Notes: generated from the sequence alone by a model not told the origin. DNA of 64,000 nucleotides from Flavobacterium acetivorans (GCF_020911885.1 NZ_CP087132.1:1984001-2048000), one strand, 5' to 3'; counted from the stretch's first letter, positions 8,257-18,315 are shown. Numbers and translations: made by a program.

Positions 8257-9246
8257 TTATTGCAAGATTTTTTCAATTCGGCGTAGTTCGTCTTCGCTAA
8301 AAGCGATATTGTTTAAGCACATAAGAGAATCCGCCAATTGTTCCGGTTTACTGGCTCCCACCAGAACCGAACTCACGCGAGGATCTTTCAAAAGCCAAGC
8401 CAGCGCCATTTGTGCTAAAGACTGATTGCGTTGTATTGCTATTTGGTTCAATTCCCTGATTTGCTGTAGACGACTGTCGGTTACATCCGTTTGTTGTAAA
8501 AAACCGTGGGCTTTGGCTGCTCTGGAATCGGCAGGAATTCCGTCCAGATATTTATTGGTTAATAGTCCTTGCGCCAACGGAGAAAAAGGGATGCAGCCCA
8601 CTTTTTCTTTTTCGAGTACATCCAGCAGCTCTTCTTCGACCCAGCGCACAAACATCGAGTATTTGGGTTGATGAATCAGGCAAGGAGTTCCCAATTGCTT
8701 AAGAATATCAATGGCTTTTTCGGCTTCGGCGGCAGGATAATTAGATAAACCAACATAAAGTGCTTTTCCTTGTTTTACGATAAGATCCAGTGCTCCCATG
8801 GTTTCTTCCAAAGGCGTATTTGGGTCGGGACGGTGGTGGTAAAAAATATCTACATAATCCAGATCCATCCTTCTAAGACTTTGATCTAGACTGGCAACCA
8901 AGTATTTTTTGCTGCCCCAATCGCCATAAGGACCATCCCACATGGTATAACCTGCTTTTGTGCTAATAATCATTTCATCCCGATAGTCTTTAAAATCTTC
9001 TTGGAGTATTTTTCCAAAAACTTTTTCGGCACTACCCGGAGGTGGTCCGTAATTATTGGCAAGGTCAAAATGGGTGATTCCGCTGTCAAAAGCCGTTTGA
9101 AGAATCGCGCGACTGTTCTCAAATTCATCCAGTTGGCCAAAATTATGCCATAGACCTAAGGATATTGCGGGAAGCTGGATGCCACTATTGCCGCAACGGC
9201 GGTATTGCATTTGTTTGTAACGATTTGTATTTGAGGTATATTTCAT
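8257..9246 (-). CDS. Aldo/keto reductase, YghZ-like (L-glyceraldehyde 3-phosphate reductase type)
   Basis: 329-residue NADPH-dependent TIM-barrel reductase. The N-terminal RRCGNSGIQLPAISLGLW and THFDLANNYGPPPGSAE are hallmarks of the AKR14/YghZ subgroup, which reduces L-glyceraldehyde 3-phosphate and methylglyoxal-type aldehydes. The catalytic Asp and Tyr are in the latter motif, Lys in IISTKAGY and His in YHHRPDP. C-terminal SSVLVGASKPEQLADSL binds the cofactor phosphate. The start is an ATG at 9246. It is monocistronic and divergent from the metalloprotease gene. Confidence 0.9.
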   Translation of the reverse strand: MKYTSNTNRYKQMQYRRCGNSGIQLPAISLGLWHNFGQLDEFENSRAILQTAFDSGITHFDLANNYGPPPGSAEKVFGKILQEDFKDYRDEMIISTKAGYTMWDGPYGDWGSKKYLVASLDQSLRRMDLDYVDIFYHHRPDPNTPLEETMGALDLIVKQGKALYVGLSNYPAAEAEKAIDILKQLGTPCLIHQPKYSMFVRWVEEELLDVLEKEKVGCIPFSPLAQGLLTNKYLDGIPADSRAAKAHGFLQQTDVTDSRLQQIRELNQIAIQRNQSLAQMALAWLLKDPRVSSVLVGASKPEQLADSLMCLNNIAFSEDELRRIEKILQ

Positions 9247-9443
9247 AAGACTTTAATTTAAGTGTTGCATTTTTTGAATGACGAAAAATCAAAATTAAGT
9301 ATTTCGAACGAAGTTGATGCGTTTTTAACTTTTTCCAACAATGATTTTTAATTTGTTAATTATTAGTTAAAACATTGGCAAATAACTGGATTTGAGACAC
9401 TAAAAATTATTTTTGGCTGGATATAACCATTAAAATAGAATAA

Positions 9444-11915
9444 ATGAAGAAGTTTTTCATTTTAACCGCTGCCAGTTCACTTTTATTAGTGCCCGCAACC
9501 CATTTTGCCCAATCTAAAAAAGATAAAAACAAAAAAGCTGACATTGCCTTAACCGTTCCCGAAAAGAAACCGGAATCCACCATCAAGGAATACGGTAAGA
9601 TAATCACAAAAGACGCTATCTCGGATGAAGGATTGTTTAGCGTCCACAAGGTAGATAAGAAATACTTTTTTGAAATTCCCAATAAACTCTTGGACAAAGA
9701 CATGCTTTTGGTAAGTCGTTTGTCAAAGTTGCCTTCTGATTTGGGTGGCGGATACGTCAATGCAGGTTCTGAAACGAATGAACAATTGGTGGTTTGGACC
9801 CGTTTTCAGGATAAGATTCTCATCAAAGTAAAATCATTTAGTTCCGTGGCCGATGCAAGTTTACCGATCAGTATTTCGGTGAAAAACAATAATTACGAGC
9901 CTGTTTTATTTGCTTTTGACATTGTTGCTTTTAGCAAAGATTCTGCAAATACCGTTATTGATGTCACTAAGTTTTATAACAGCGATGTTAAGGCAATAAG
10001 CGGTTTGTCGGCTTCGATGAGAGAGACCTACAAGGTGAAAGGAATGGATGATTCCCGCAGTTTTATCACGTCAATGAAAAGTTTTCCGATGAATATTGAA
10101 GTGATTCAGGATTTTACCTATAATGCATCCAATCCGCCGGTGATGAAAGATGCCGAAACGATAAGCATTCAGATGAACCAATCGATGATTTTGTTGCCGG
10201 AGGTGCCTATGAAGCCCCGCTTGGCCGACCCAAGAGTGGGCTGGTTTACGATGAACCAAATTGATTACGGAAGCAACGAGCTGAAATCAGACAGTAAAAC
10301 CTATATCCGCCGTTGGAAATTAGAACCTAAAGATCCTGTCGCTTACGCAAAAGGGGAACTGGTAGAACCGATAAAACCAATTGTTTATTATTTGGATCCC
10401 GCCACGCCTGAAAAATTGCGCAAATACATCAAACAAGGAATTGAAGAATGGCAGAAGCCTTTTGAAACAGCCGGATTTAAAAATGCGATTATCGCCAAAG
10501 ATGCACCAACTAAAGAGGAAGATCCTGATTTTAGCCCGGAAGATATCCGTTATTCTGTAATTCGTTATGTGGCGAGCACGACCCGTAATGCCGTTGGACC
10601 TAGTGTTACTGATCCAAGAACGGGAGAAATTATTGAGAGTGACGTGATTTGGTATCACAACCACCTGCGTTCCTATAGAAATCGTTATTTATTGGAAACG
10701 GGAGCGGCAAATCCTTCGGCCCGTACTTTAAATACCAGCGATGAAGAAATGGGCGAGATGATGCGTTTTGTGATTGCACATGAAGTAGGGCATGCGCTCG
10801 GTTTTCCGCATAATATGGGAGCGAGTTGTGCTTATGAGACCGAAGATTATAGAAATGGTGCATTCACACAAAAAAATGGAATTGCTGCGAGTTTGATGGA
10901 TTATGCCCGTTTTAATTATATTGCCCAAGCCGGAGATAAAGGCGTTCGTTTCATCCGCCAAATGGGACCTTACGATCATTATGCCTTAAATTGGGGCTAT
11001 CGTGTGATTCCAAATTCTACTTCACCTGAGTCAGAAGTTCCTACATTGGACAAATGGATATTGGAAAAAGCGGGAGATCCGGTATATAAGTTTGGAAAAC
11101 AAAGCAGCAGCTTTGACCCAACTTCACAAACCGAAGATATAGGAAATAATTCGATGAAAGCGAGTACTTATGGAATGAAAAACTTGCAATATGTGGCGGC
11201 ACATTTATCGGAATGGACGAGTGATGTCACCAATAATTACGAGGATTTAGATGAGTTGTATAAAGAAATGTTGGATGTTTGGAGCAGGTATGTTGGACAT
11301 GTGGTGACCAATGTAGGCGGCGTATATGAAAACACTAAAAAACCGAACCAAAAAGGCAGTGTTTATGATGTTGTGCCAAAAGTAAAACAACAGGAAGCCA
11401 TGCAGTGGCTGCAAAACAATGCTTTTGCTTCGCCATCTTGGTTGGTCAATGTTGGGACTTTAAAAAACATTGACTATTCAGGATATACCGAGCGTTTTAG
11501 AAGCTTGCAGGTTAGACATTTGAATAATGTATTGAGTTTTGACCGCATTGGTAGATTGATGGATGCCGAAATAATGGGGACTAATAATTACACTGCTTTG
11601 GACTTATTTCAAGATATGCGTAAAGGAATCTGGAAAGAGTCAAATGCGGCATCGAACGTGAGTATTTACAGAAGGAATTTGCAACGTGCTTATATTGAAA
11701 GAATGAGTTTCTTGATGAGTGAAGAACTAAAGGCCGGTGGAACAAAAGATTATTATAATGTGTCCCAATCGGATGTTAGGGCATTAGTTAGAGGCGAATT
11801 GAATTTGTTAAAAACAAGCTTGTCAGTAGCCAAAAACGGAGCCGTAAATGCGGAAACAAAATTCCATTATCAAGATTGCATTAAGAGAATTGAAAAGATT
11901 TTAGATCCTAAATAA
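9444..11915 (+). CDS. Secreted zinc-dependent metalloprotease (DUF5117/DUF5118 family)
   Basis: 823 residues with a signal peptide (MKKFFILTAASSLLLVPATHFAQ) and a Lys-rich segment after it. The order is DUF5118-like N-terminal region, DUF5117-like middle and a metzincin catalytic core. The zinc motif HEVGHALGFPHN starts at about residue 446, with the Met-turn candidate SLMDYARFNY downstream. A paralogue of the same layout, at 56271-58877, is linked to SusCD. The natural substrate is unknown; export to the periplasm or cell surface is inferred. It stands alone and ends in a terminator. Confidence 0.9.
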   Translation: MKKFFILTAASSLLLVPATHFAQSKKDKNKKADIALTVPEKKPESTIKEYGKIITKDAISDEGLFSVHKVDKKYFFEIPNKLLDKDMLLVSRLSKLPSDLGGGYVNAGSETNEQLVVWTRFQDKILIKVKSFSSVADASLPISISVKNNNYEPVLFAFDIVAFSKDSANTVIDVTKFYNSDVKAISGLSASMRETYKVKGMDDSRSFITSMKSFPMNIEVIQDFTYNASNPPVMKDAETISIQMNQSMILLPEVPMKPRLADPRVGWFTMNQIDYGSNELKSDSKTYIRRWKLEPKDPVAYAKGELVEPIKPIVYYLDPATPEKLRKYIKQGIEEWQKPFETAGFKNAIIAKDAPTKEEDPDFSPEDIRYSVIRYVASTTRNAVGPSVTDPRTGEIIESDVIWYHNHLRSYRNRYLLETGAANPSARTLNTSDEEMGEMMRFVIAHEVGHALGFPHNMGASCAYETEDYRNGAFTQKNGIAASLMDYARFNYIAQAGDKGVRFIRQMGPYDHYALNWGYRVIPNSTSPESEVPTLDKWILEKAGDPVYKFGKQSSSFDPTSQTEDIGNNSMKASTYGMKNLQYVAAHLSEWTSDVTNNYEDLDELYKEMLDVWSRYVGHVVTNVGGVYENTKKPNQKGSVYDVVPKVKQQEAMQWLQNNAFASPSWLVNVGTLKNIDYSGYTERFRSLQVRHLNNVLSFDRIGRLMDAEIMGTNNYTALDLFQDMRKGIWKESNAASNVSIYRRNLQRAYIERMSFLMSEELKAGGTKDYYNVSQSDVRALVRGELNLLKTSLSVAKNGAVNAETKFHYQDCIKRIEKILDPK

Positions 11916-11940
11916 TCTAAAATCATCTGGTTTGTCTTGA

Positions 11941-11968
11941 AAAAAATCCGCTATAAAGCGGATTTTTT
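11941..11968 (+). terminator. Terminator after the metalloprotease
   Basis: AAAAAATCCGCT pairs with AGCGGATTTTTT around the loop ATAA, 26 bases past the stop codon. It is symmetric and may serve the converging gene as well. Confidence 0.85.
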
Positions 11969-12000
11969 TATGGATATAAAAAGTAAAATATTTTATTTGA

Positions 12001-12795
12001 TTATTGATTGTTGGTTGGGAATTCAAAAGCATAACTTTTGCCAATGAGAAATACGGCGCCATGGATAATGGATTCAGGAAAATAAGCCATTTTATTTAAG
12101 AAAAAATCATAAGTTTTGTTACAATAATTGGTGATTACAAACGGAAAGGAATTAGAAACCAGGTATAAATTTTGGATTCTTTGATCATCTGGAATGATTT
12201 TTTTATTAAAATTAGTGAATTGTATTTCTTTGTTTTCTTTTTTTAAATCAAGTAGTTCAAATACAGAAAGAGGTACATTTGAGTCCAAGTGATAAAAGTA
12301 GATTGATTTGGCTACATCTATGATAAACCACTTTTTAAGTTCATGGGAGTAGACTTCATTAAAAGAGTGACCTCCGGAGATACTTGGATCTTTGGATACA
12401 ATTTTTAATCCCCATTCTTTTACTTTGATGTCGTTAATAACACAGAAATTGTTGTAGACTTGAGAGAAATCACTGCAAACGCCTCCTTCGCCATTCATCA
12501 TTTTCAGCAATGTTATTCCTGAAGGTTTTCCTAAACCGGGGCCTCCTTTCACGTGGTTTCGCAACCATTGGGCTATTTTAAGGGCTTTTTTAAAATCACT
12601 GAGATTTGATTTTTCTTTAGGAAATATGGATTGGTTCAGTTCAAAATATATAAGAGGAATGTCTTTTTTGTGATTAATGGAGTTATAGCAAAAATTTTCA
12701 ATACGCATTGGAGAAACGTTTTTTGAAACCAACTTAAACCTTATCTTATACAATAAAGAATGTCTCCTTAAATACCAATTTAAAGGTTTGCTCAT
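12001..12795 (-). CDS. Transglutaminase-like cysteine protease-fold protein
   Basis: 264 residues with no signal peptide. The region from about 100 to 165 has the Cys-His-Asp triad of the transglutaminase-like superfamily: Cys107 in GEGGVCSDFSQ, His143 in SGGHSFNEVY and Asp160 in WFIIDVAKS. Such domains in bacteria act as peptidases or amidases or crosslink proteins; the exact activity is unknown. The flanking parts match no family I know. It is a single gene, convergent with the metalloprotease, with a 196-bp AT-rich spacer to the next gene. Confidence 0.7.
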   Translation of the reverse strand: MSKPLNWYLRRHSLLYKIRFKLVSKNVSPMRIENFCYNSINHKKDIPLIYFELNQSIFPKEKSNLSDFKKALKIAQWLRNHVKGGPGLGKPSGITLLKMMNGEGGVCSDFSQVYNNFCVINDIKVKEWGLKIVSKDPSISGGHSFNEVYSHELKKWFIIDVAKSIYFYHLDSNVPLSVFELLDLKKENKEIQFTNFNKKIIPDDQRIQNLYLVSNSFPFVITNYCNKTYDFFLNKMAYFPESIIHGAVFLIGKSYAFEFPTNNQ

Positions 12796-12991
12796 TTTTT
12801 ATAATTTAAGGTTTTCTTATTCCCTAAATATAAAACAAATAAGTTAATTATCTGATAATTAAACGATTAAAATCGATTAAATACGATAAATTAATTTTTA
12901 GCAGTTTGCTTACAGTGAGAAAGGGCTATTGTATTTCCGTTTTTTAATAGAAACGCATTTTATTTAATTGAAAATTAAAATGCAACTATTT

Positions 12992-14299
12992 TTATTTTTG
13001 ACTATAAATTTCAATTTGCTTTTTCTTCAATCGTTGTTGTAGCCAGAGCGTCAGTTTCTGTTTTGAAGCTTCGTCTAACTCCGTTTTACTTTTGTAGAGT
13101 AAAACAGGAATGGTTTTAGTATTGGCCGTATCTTCATTAAAAGTGTGGTTGGCTATTGAAATATTTTCTATTTCAGGGAATAATATTTTTATTTCTGCCA
13201 ATAAAGCTTTGTTTTCGTACTTGTTAGAAGCAATTTCGTTTTTGAGATTCAATATGGTAACGTCCTTTTGACTCAAAACAGATTTATTGTAATTGATTTC
13301 GTTAAGAATGTCGCTTTTAAGGTCGGTTGTGTCCTGTATAATCAATAATTTGGTATTGTTGAGGTCGTAAGATTTTAATTTTTCGTTCAAGGATTTAATC
13401 TCTTCCTCATTGAATCTCTTGGTCAGAAATCCCAGTTCCAATTTTTTTGGGTTTTCATTGAATTTCGTTTTTTTATACAAAATGGCAATTCCTTTATCAG
13501 TAAATTCAGTTTCCATAAAAACATTAATCTGATGCTGGTATTTTTTTTCTTGAAATAATTGATAGGCAAAATAAATACTCGGAAGAATTAATATTAGTAT
13601 TAAAGTGGTGATGATGTATCTTACTTGTTTTTGGTGTTTCTCATCGAGTTGTTTTGTGATGGGATACTGTAGATATTTGACAATTAAAAAAGTGGCAAGA
13701 CAAATAAAAACGCAGTTTATGGAGTATAGATATAAGGCTCCAAAAAAGAATTTCATATTGCCAAGCGCCAGGCCATATCCCGCTGTGCAAAGCGGGGGCA
13801 TAAGAGCTGTTGCAATAGCCACTCCAGGTATTGGATTCCCTTTTTCGACTCTGGTCGTAGCAATAACGCCTACTAAACCACCAGCAAAGGCAATAAGAAT
13901 ATCATAAAAATTAGGCGATGTTCTGGATAATAATTCCGGCATGGCCTCTTTGAAAGGACTAATGTAAAAATAGACGGTAGAAACCGCCAAACTTGCCAAG
14001 GTGGCCACCAGAAGATTTTTAAGCGATCTTTTGAGTAAATTAAAATCATAGATACCCAACCCAAAACCGGCACCTATAATAGGACCCATCAAAGGGGAAA
14101 TAAGCATGGCCCCAATAATTACCGCTGTAGAGTTTACATTTAAGCCTACTGAAGCAACAACTATGGCACAGGCTAAAATCCATAAATTAGACCCTCTAAA
14201 CGAAATATTAGAAATTACGGATTCTAATACTTTGTTCTTGTCTTCCTCTCCTTTGTGTAGATTGACATAAGTGAATAATTTATTTACTAATACTCTCAT
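12992..14299 (-). CDS. TIGR00341 (DUF389) integral membrane protein
   Basis: 435 residues. The N-terminal half has about six hydrophobic segments with the family's conserved glycine- and proline-rich pieces AMLISPLMGPIIGAGFGLG and TALMPPLCTAGYGLALGN. After a last membrane segment (about 215-250) comes a roughly 185-residue soluble domain rich in Lys and Glu. The transport function of the family is not established. Its ATG lies 20 bases inside the 3' end of nhaA, so the two are translationally coupled, which suggests a shared role in ion or stress physiology (inference). Confidence 0.85.
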   Translation of the reverse strand: MRVLVNKLFTYVNLHKGEEDKNKVLESVISNISFRGSNLWILACAIVVASVGLNVNSTAVIIGAMLISPLMGPIIGAGFGLGIYDFNLLKRSLKNLLVATLASLAVSTVYFYISPFKEAMPELLSRTSPNFYDILIAFAGGLVGVIATTRVEKGNPIPGVAIATALMPPLCTAGYGLALGNMKFFFGALYLYSINCVFICLATFLIVKYLQYPITKQLDEKHQKQVRYIITTLILILILPSIYFAYQLFQEKKYQHQINVFMETEFTDKGIAILYKKTKFNENPKKLELGFLTKRFNEEEIKSLNEKLKSYDLNNTKLLIIQDTTDLKSDILNEINYNKSVLSQKDVTILNLKNEIASNKYENKALLAEIKILFPEIENISIANHTFNEDTANTKTIPVLLYKSKTELDEASKQKLTLWLQQRLKKKQIEIYSQK

Positions 14300-15458
14300 T
14301 TACTTTCTGAGATAAGTTATATTTTAAGAAAAAGAATCCACATAATCCAGCAACTAGTGAAGAAAGTAAAATTACAAATTTAGCATTACTTATAATGGTT
14401 TGGTCATCAAAGGCAAGTATGGTGATGAAAATAGACATGGTAAATCCAATTCCTCCTAGAAAACCAACTCCTATCAATGTTTTCCAAGTCATATCGGTAG
14501 GTAGTTTACAGAAGCCGGCTGAAACGGCAAAAAAGCTAAATAGAAATATTCCTAATGGTTTTCCTATGATCAATCCTAGAGCAATACCTAAACTATAATG
14601 TTGCGCCAAAGTTTCTCCTATGTCTGAACTGATGACAATGGCAGTATTCGCCAAAGCAAATAACGGTAAGATGAAAAAGCCAACAGGTTTATGTAAAAAA
14701 TGTTGGAGCTTGTAAGAAGTAGATGTTTTACTTCCATTTCCAAAAGGAATTACAAAGGCTAATAAAACTCCTGTTACGGTGGCATGAATTCCAGAGTGAA
14801 GCATGAAGTACCACATAACAACCCCACCGATAAGGTAAGGAATCAAGCTTTTTACTTTCATACGATTAAGGATAAATAGGAACAACATAACAGCCAAAGC
14901 GATAGCTAAATTTGTCCATAATATCGTTTTGGTATAAAAAATAGCGATAACCATAATGGCACCTAAATCGTCAATTACTGCCAAAGCAGTTAAAAATATT
15001 TTTAACGAAAGTGGCACGCGATTACCTAATAAGGATAGAATTCCCAAGGCAAAAGCAATATCTGTAGCCATAGGAATCCCTGCTCCAGAATGTGCGACAG
15101 TGCCGTAATTCAGCAATAAATACAATCCTGCAGGCACCAGCATTCCTCCCAAAGCAGCAAAAATAGGTAACAATGCATCTTTTATATTGGATAATTCACC
15201 CTGATAAATTTCTCTTTCCAGTTCAAGGCCAATTAACAAAAAGAAAATAGTCATCAAACCATCGTTGATCCAATATTCAATACTTTGTCCCGCAAACAAA
15301 CTATGCCAAGTATGTTGGTATTGTTCTCCAAAAATTGAATTTGCCAAAATTAAAGAGATTAAAGTGCAGCCAATTAGTACAAGTCCACTGGATTTTTCGT
15401 TGTCAAAAAATTCTTTGAATAAATCTGATTTGTAAATTCTTTTTATTGCTTTTCTCAT
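14280..15458 (-). CDS. nhaA: Na+/H+ antiporter NhaA
   Basis: 392-residue inner-membrane antiporter that exchanges sodium for protons. The family core is visible: GAGIPMATDIAFALGIL with the antiport-site segment, LTALAVIDDLGAIMVIAIFY with the paired aspartates, and a C-terminal GVGFLGGIGFTMSIFI. Eleven to twelve hydrophobic helices fit. The start was moved to the ATG at 15458 (MRKAIKRIYKSDLFKEFF); a longer reading starts from a TTG at 15476. It overlaps the TIGR00341 gene by 20 bases and is first in that operon. Confidence 0.94.
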   Translation of the reverse strand: MRKAIKRIYKSDLFKEFFDNEKSSGLVLIGCTLISLILANSIFGEQYQHTWHSLFAGQSIEYWINDGLMTIFFLLIGLELEREIYQGELSNIKDALLPIFAALGGMLVPAGLYLLLNYGTVAHSGAGIPMATDIAFALGILSLLGNRVPLSLKIFLTALAVIDDLGAIMVIAIFYTKTILWTNLAIALAVMLFLFILNRMKVKSLIPYLIGGVVMWYFMLHSGIHATVTGVLLAFVIPFGNGSKTSTSYKLQHFLHKPVGFFILPLFALANTAIVISSDIGETLAQHYSLGIALGLIIGKPLGIFLFSFFAVSAGFCKLPTDMTWKTLIGVGFLGGIGFTMSIFITILAFDDQTIISNAKFVILLSSLVAGLCGFFFLKYNLSQKVNESISK

Positions 15459-15881
15459 ACTTGTTTCTTTGATCAATAATTATTATTAGTATCTAAAAAT
15501 AACTATTGATGCGATTTTTTAGTTAACAGGAAATTTTATTGAATTCACAAAAATAGCGAAATACTTAGAAATTTCATTAGAGGAAAGTGTATTTGTTTTT
15601 AATTTGTTTCGTTATTTTTAAGTAAATACTTCTGTAATTTGTTCAGAAAGCTTGTTGTTGATTTCTTGTAACTATGCTAAATTTTATAGGTTAACCTATT
15701 AGGATTCAATTTTATATAGCATAAAGAAAATTTATTTTGATATAGTATAATTTGAATCTAGAATAGCATAAATTTAATACTCTGATTTGTATTATTGATC
15801 TTACTATTAAATAAATCAATTTGCATTTTCTTATTTATTGTTTTCAATTTGTACTTTTGAATCCTTACCAAAAAGTAAAAA
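15459..15881. other. AT-rich divergent spacer between nhaA and yaaA
   Basis: This 423-bp stretch has no supported gene. It holds a 14-bp perfect palindrome, ATAGGTTAACCTAT, at 15686-15699, a possible operator, and two copies of ATAGCATAAA near 15717 and 15763. The yaaA -7 element is at its right end. Confidence 0.5.
15852..15859 (+). promoter_or_regulatory. Promoter -7 element TACTTTTG of yaaA
   Basis: TACTTTTG matches TAnnTTTG and lies 22 bases upstream of the yaaA ATG. No well-spaced -33 TTG is obvious. Confidence 0.55.
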
Positions 15882-16640
15882 ATGAAAATTGTTATCTCTC
15901 CGGCCAAGTCCTTAAACTTCGAAAAAGAATTACCTACCACTCAATATACGGATTCTTCATTTTTGAAAGAATCAAGAATAGTTCAGAAAGTTTTAAAACA
16001 AAAATCACCGGCTGAATTATCAGAATTGATGTCTATTTCAGATAAATTAGCCGAGTTGAATTGGCAACGTAATCAGCAATGGAAAACACCTTTTACCCCA
16101 GAAAATGCCCGTCCGGCAGTCTATACTTTTGACGGTGATGTCTATGCCGGTTTAGATGCGTATTCAATCCCAAATGAAAAAATTGAGGTTTTGCAAGAAC
16201 GACTAAGGATTTTATCGGGCTTGTATGGCTTGTTGAAACCCTTGGATTTGATTCAAGGGTATCGATTGGAAATGGGTACCAAAATGCCAATTGAAGCGCA
16301 TAAAAATTTATATGATTTTTGGAAGCCAACAATCACGAAATCCTTAAACAAGGAATTGAAAGAAGGGGAGTTGTTTATTAATTTGGCAAGCAATGAATAT
16401 TTCTCGGCCATTGATGTCAAAGCTTTGAAGGTACCGGTTATTACCCCCGATTTTAAGGATTACAAGGATGGGAAATTGAAGATTATCAGTTTTTTCGCCA
16501 AGAAAGCCAGAGGAATGATGGTGCGTTACATCCTAGATACCAATGCCGAAACGATTGATGATTTAAAAGCTTTTAATTATGGTGGATATCAATTTGACGC
16601 TAATTTGTCCAAAGGAAACCATTTAGTGTTTACCAGATAG
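15882..16640 (+). CDS. yaaA: Peroxide stress protein YaaA (DUF328/UPF0246)
   Basis: 252 residues beginning MKIVISPAKSLNFEK, the family's N-terminal signature, with AVYTFDGDVYAGLDA, LSGLYGLLKPLDLIQ, LASNEYFSAID and FFAKKARGMMVRYI following in order. In E. coli YaaA lowers free iron and limits peroxide damage to DNA; it binds DNA and has a distinctive cup fold. The start is the ATG at 15882, after a -7 element. It is monocistronic and its 3' end faces the MFS gene across a 56-bp palindrome. Confidence 0.94.
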   Translation: MKIVISPAKSLNFEKELPTTQYTDSSFLKESRIVQKVLKQKSPAELSELMSISDKLAELNWQRNQQWKTPFTPENARPAVYTFDGDVYAGLDAYSIPNEKIEVLQERLRILSGLYGLLKPLDLIQGYRLEMGTKMPIEAHKNLYDFWKPTITKSLNKELKEGELFINLASNEYFSAIDVKALKVPVITPDFKDYKDGKLKIISFFAKKARGMMVRYILDTNAETIDDLKAFNYGGYQFDANLSKGNHLVFTR

Positions 16641-16652
16641 CAGAATTTAAAT

Positions 16653-16708
16653 ATTGTTATAAAAAAACTCCGAATACAAATTTGTATTCGGAGTTTTTTT
16701 ATAACAAT
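16653..16708. terminator. 56-bp perfect palindrome, probable bidirectional terminator
   Basis: All 28 base pairs match with no loop at all (centre between 16680 and 16681). The arms contain AAAAAAACTCCGAATACAAA and its complement, so a G+C-containing stem is flanked by A and T runs on both strands. It lies between the convergent yaaA and MFS genes and can terminate both. Confidence 0.85.
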
Positions 16709-16728
16709 TATGTCTTGATTTATTTTGT

Positions 16729-18315
16729 CTAATGCATCGCATCCGATAAGTCGATTTTGTTTTTTCCTTTTTTTATCAAAAGGATAAAAGGAATGCACAA
16801 CAAAAATAAAATGCCCAGATACATGAATATGTCCATGTAAGACAACACATTTCCTTGAACAATTACTTTGTATTCTATCGCTTTATGAGCTTTGTCTAAG
16901 GATTCATTGGCACTAAAACCTTTGGACATGAATCCCATTTGCAATTGTTTTACGGTTTGCTGTAATTCAAAAGAAGTTTTATCAAGATGAGAAATCAAAT
17001 TTACTCGATGTTCCTGATTGAAACGAGCAATAAAAGTTGTGATAATAGCAATACCAAAAGAGCCTCCCAATTGACGCATCATTCCCGTAAAGGCAGCACC
17101 TTCTCCGATGCTTTTTCCCTTGAGGGTTGATAGAGAAAGGGTGGTAATAGGGACAAATAGTAATCCTAAACCAATTCCTCTCCAGATCAATGGCCAGAAC
17201 ATGTGTTCAGTTCCAGTATCCGGGGTAATGATATTGCGCATCCAGAAAGTGAAAATGAAAAACACCAAAAATCCTGTTGCAACCATATATGCTTGCGGAA
17301 TTCCTTTTTGTATCGCTTTACCAATGAAGGGCATCATCAATCCGGTGGTAATCGAACTTGGAATTAGTAATAATCCGGCATCCAGGGCGCTCCATCCCAA
17401 AATGGATTGAGTATAAATAGGAATTAAGAATGTCGAGCCGTAAAGTCCAAAACCCAATATGAAACACATAATGGTCCCTACTCGTAGATTGCTGTCTTTT
17501 AATACTCTTAAGTTAACTATAGGATATTTGTAGGTGAGTTCTCTCCAAATGAAGAAAAGTAATCCAAATAAAGAAACAACCGATAAAAACACAATTAAAT
17601 CATTGTTGAACCAGTCGTCCTGTTGCCCATGTTCGAGTACAAATTGCAAGGAACCAATAAAGGCAGTCAGGAAAATAATTCCCCACCAGTCCACTTGATT
17701 CACTTTCAGTTTTTCACCGTATTTAGGACTTTTTACAAAACCAAGGGTTAAGATAGTAGCAATAATACCAAGTGGAATATTGATATAAAAAATATAAGGC
17801 CATGAAAAATGATCCACAATATAACCTCCTAATGGCGGCCCGAGGGTAGGTCCCACGATAACACCCATTCCGTAAATGGCTTGTGCCATTCCTCTTTTGG
17901 CCACAGGATAACTTTCTGTTATAATGGTTTGCGCGGTAACTAATAAAGCACCACCGCCCAATCCTTGGATAAAACGAAAGGCTACTAATTCCCATATATT
18001 CGTTGCGTTTCCGCAAAGGAAAGAAGCTACGGTAAAAATAATAATGGATGCGGCAAAATAATTGCGCCTTCCAAATTGCTGTGACAACCAGCTTGTCATG
18101 GGGATTATAATTACGTTTGCTATGGCATAAGCGGTAATTACCCAAGCAACATCGGTCAATGAGGCGCCAAGGCTACCTCGCATGTTGTTAAGCGCTACGT
18201 TTACAATAGTGGTATCTACAATTTCCAGCATGGCACAAAGCACCGCTGTAATTGTGATGATCACTCTTCTGAAGCCGTATTCAACTAAATCGTCTTCTCC
18301 TGTTTGTGTTGTCAT
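16729..18315 (-). CDS. DHA2 family drug efflux MFS transporter (EmrB type)
   Basis: 528 residues with about 14 hydrophobic helices. The DHA2 signs are present: DTTIVNVALNNMRGSLG in helix 1 and WVITAYAIANVIIIPMTSWL, then motif C GMGVIVGPTLGPPLGGYI. It moves toxic compounds by proton antiport across the inner membrane and works with the neighbouring HlyD adaptor and TolC channel. The start was set at the ATG at 18315; a longer reading uses a TTG at 18351. It is last in the operon TetR-TolC-HlyD-MFS, with 102 bases to hlyD. Confidence 0.92.
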   Translation of the reverse strand: MTTQTGEDDLVEYGFRRVIITITAVLCAMLEIVDTTIVNVALNNMRGSLGASLTDVAWVITAYAIANVIIIPMTSWLSQQFGRRNYFAASIIIFTVASFLCGNATNIWELVAFRFIQGLGGGALLVTAQTIITESYPVAKRGMAQAIYGMGVIVGPTLGPPLGGYIVDHFSWPYIFYINIPLGIIATILTLGFVKSPKYGEKLKVNQVDWWGIIFLTAFIGSLQFVLEHGQQDDWFNNDLIVFLSVVSLFGLLFFIWRELTYKYPIVNLRVLKDSNLRVGTIMCFILGFGLYGSTFLIPIYTQSILGWSALDAGLLLIPSSITTGLMMPFIGKAIQKGIPQAYMVATGFLVFFIFTFWMRNIITPDTGTEHMFWPLIWRGIGLGLLFVPITTLSLSTLKGKSIGEGAAFTGMMRQLGGSFGIAIITTFIARFNQEHRVNLISHLDKTSFELQQTVKQLQMGFMSKGFSANESLDKAHKAIEYKVIVQGNVLSYMDIFMYLGILFLLCIPFILLIKKGKNKIDLSDAMH

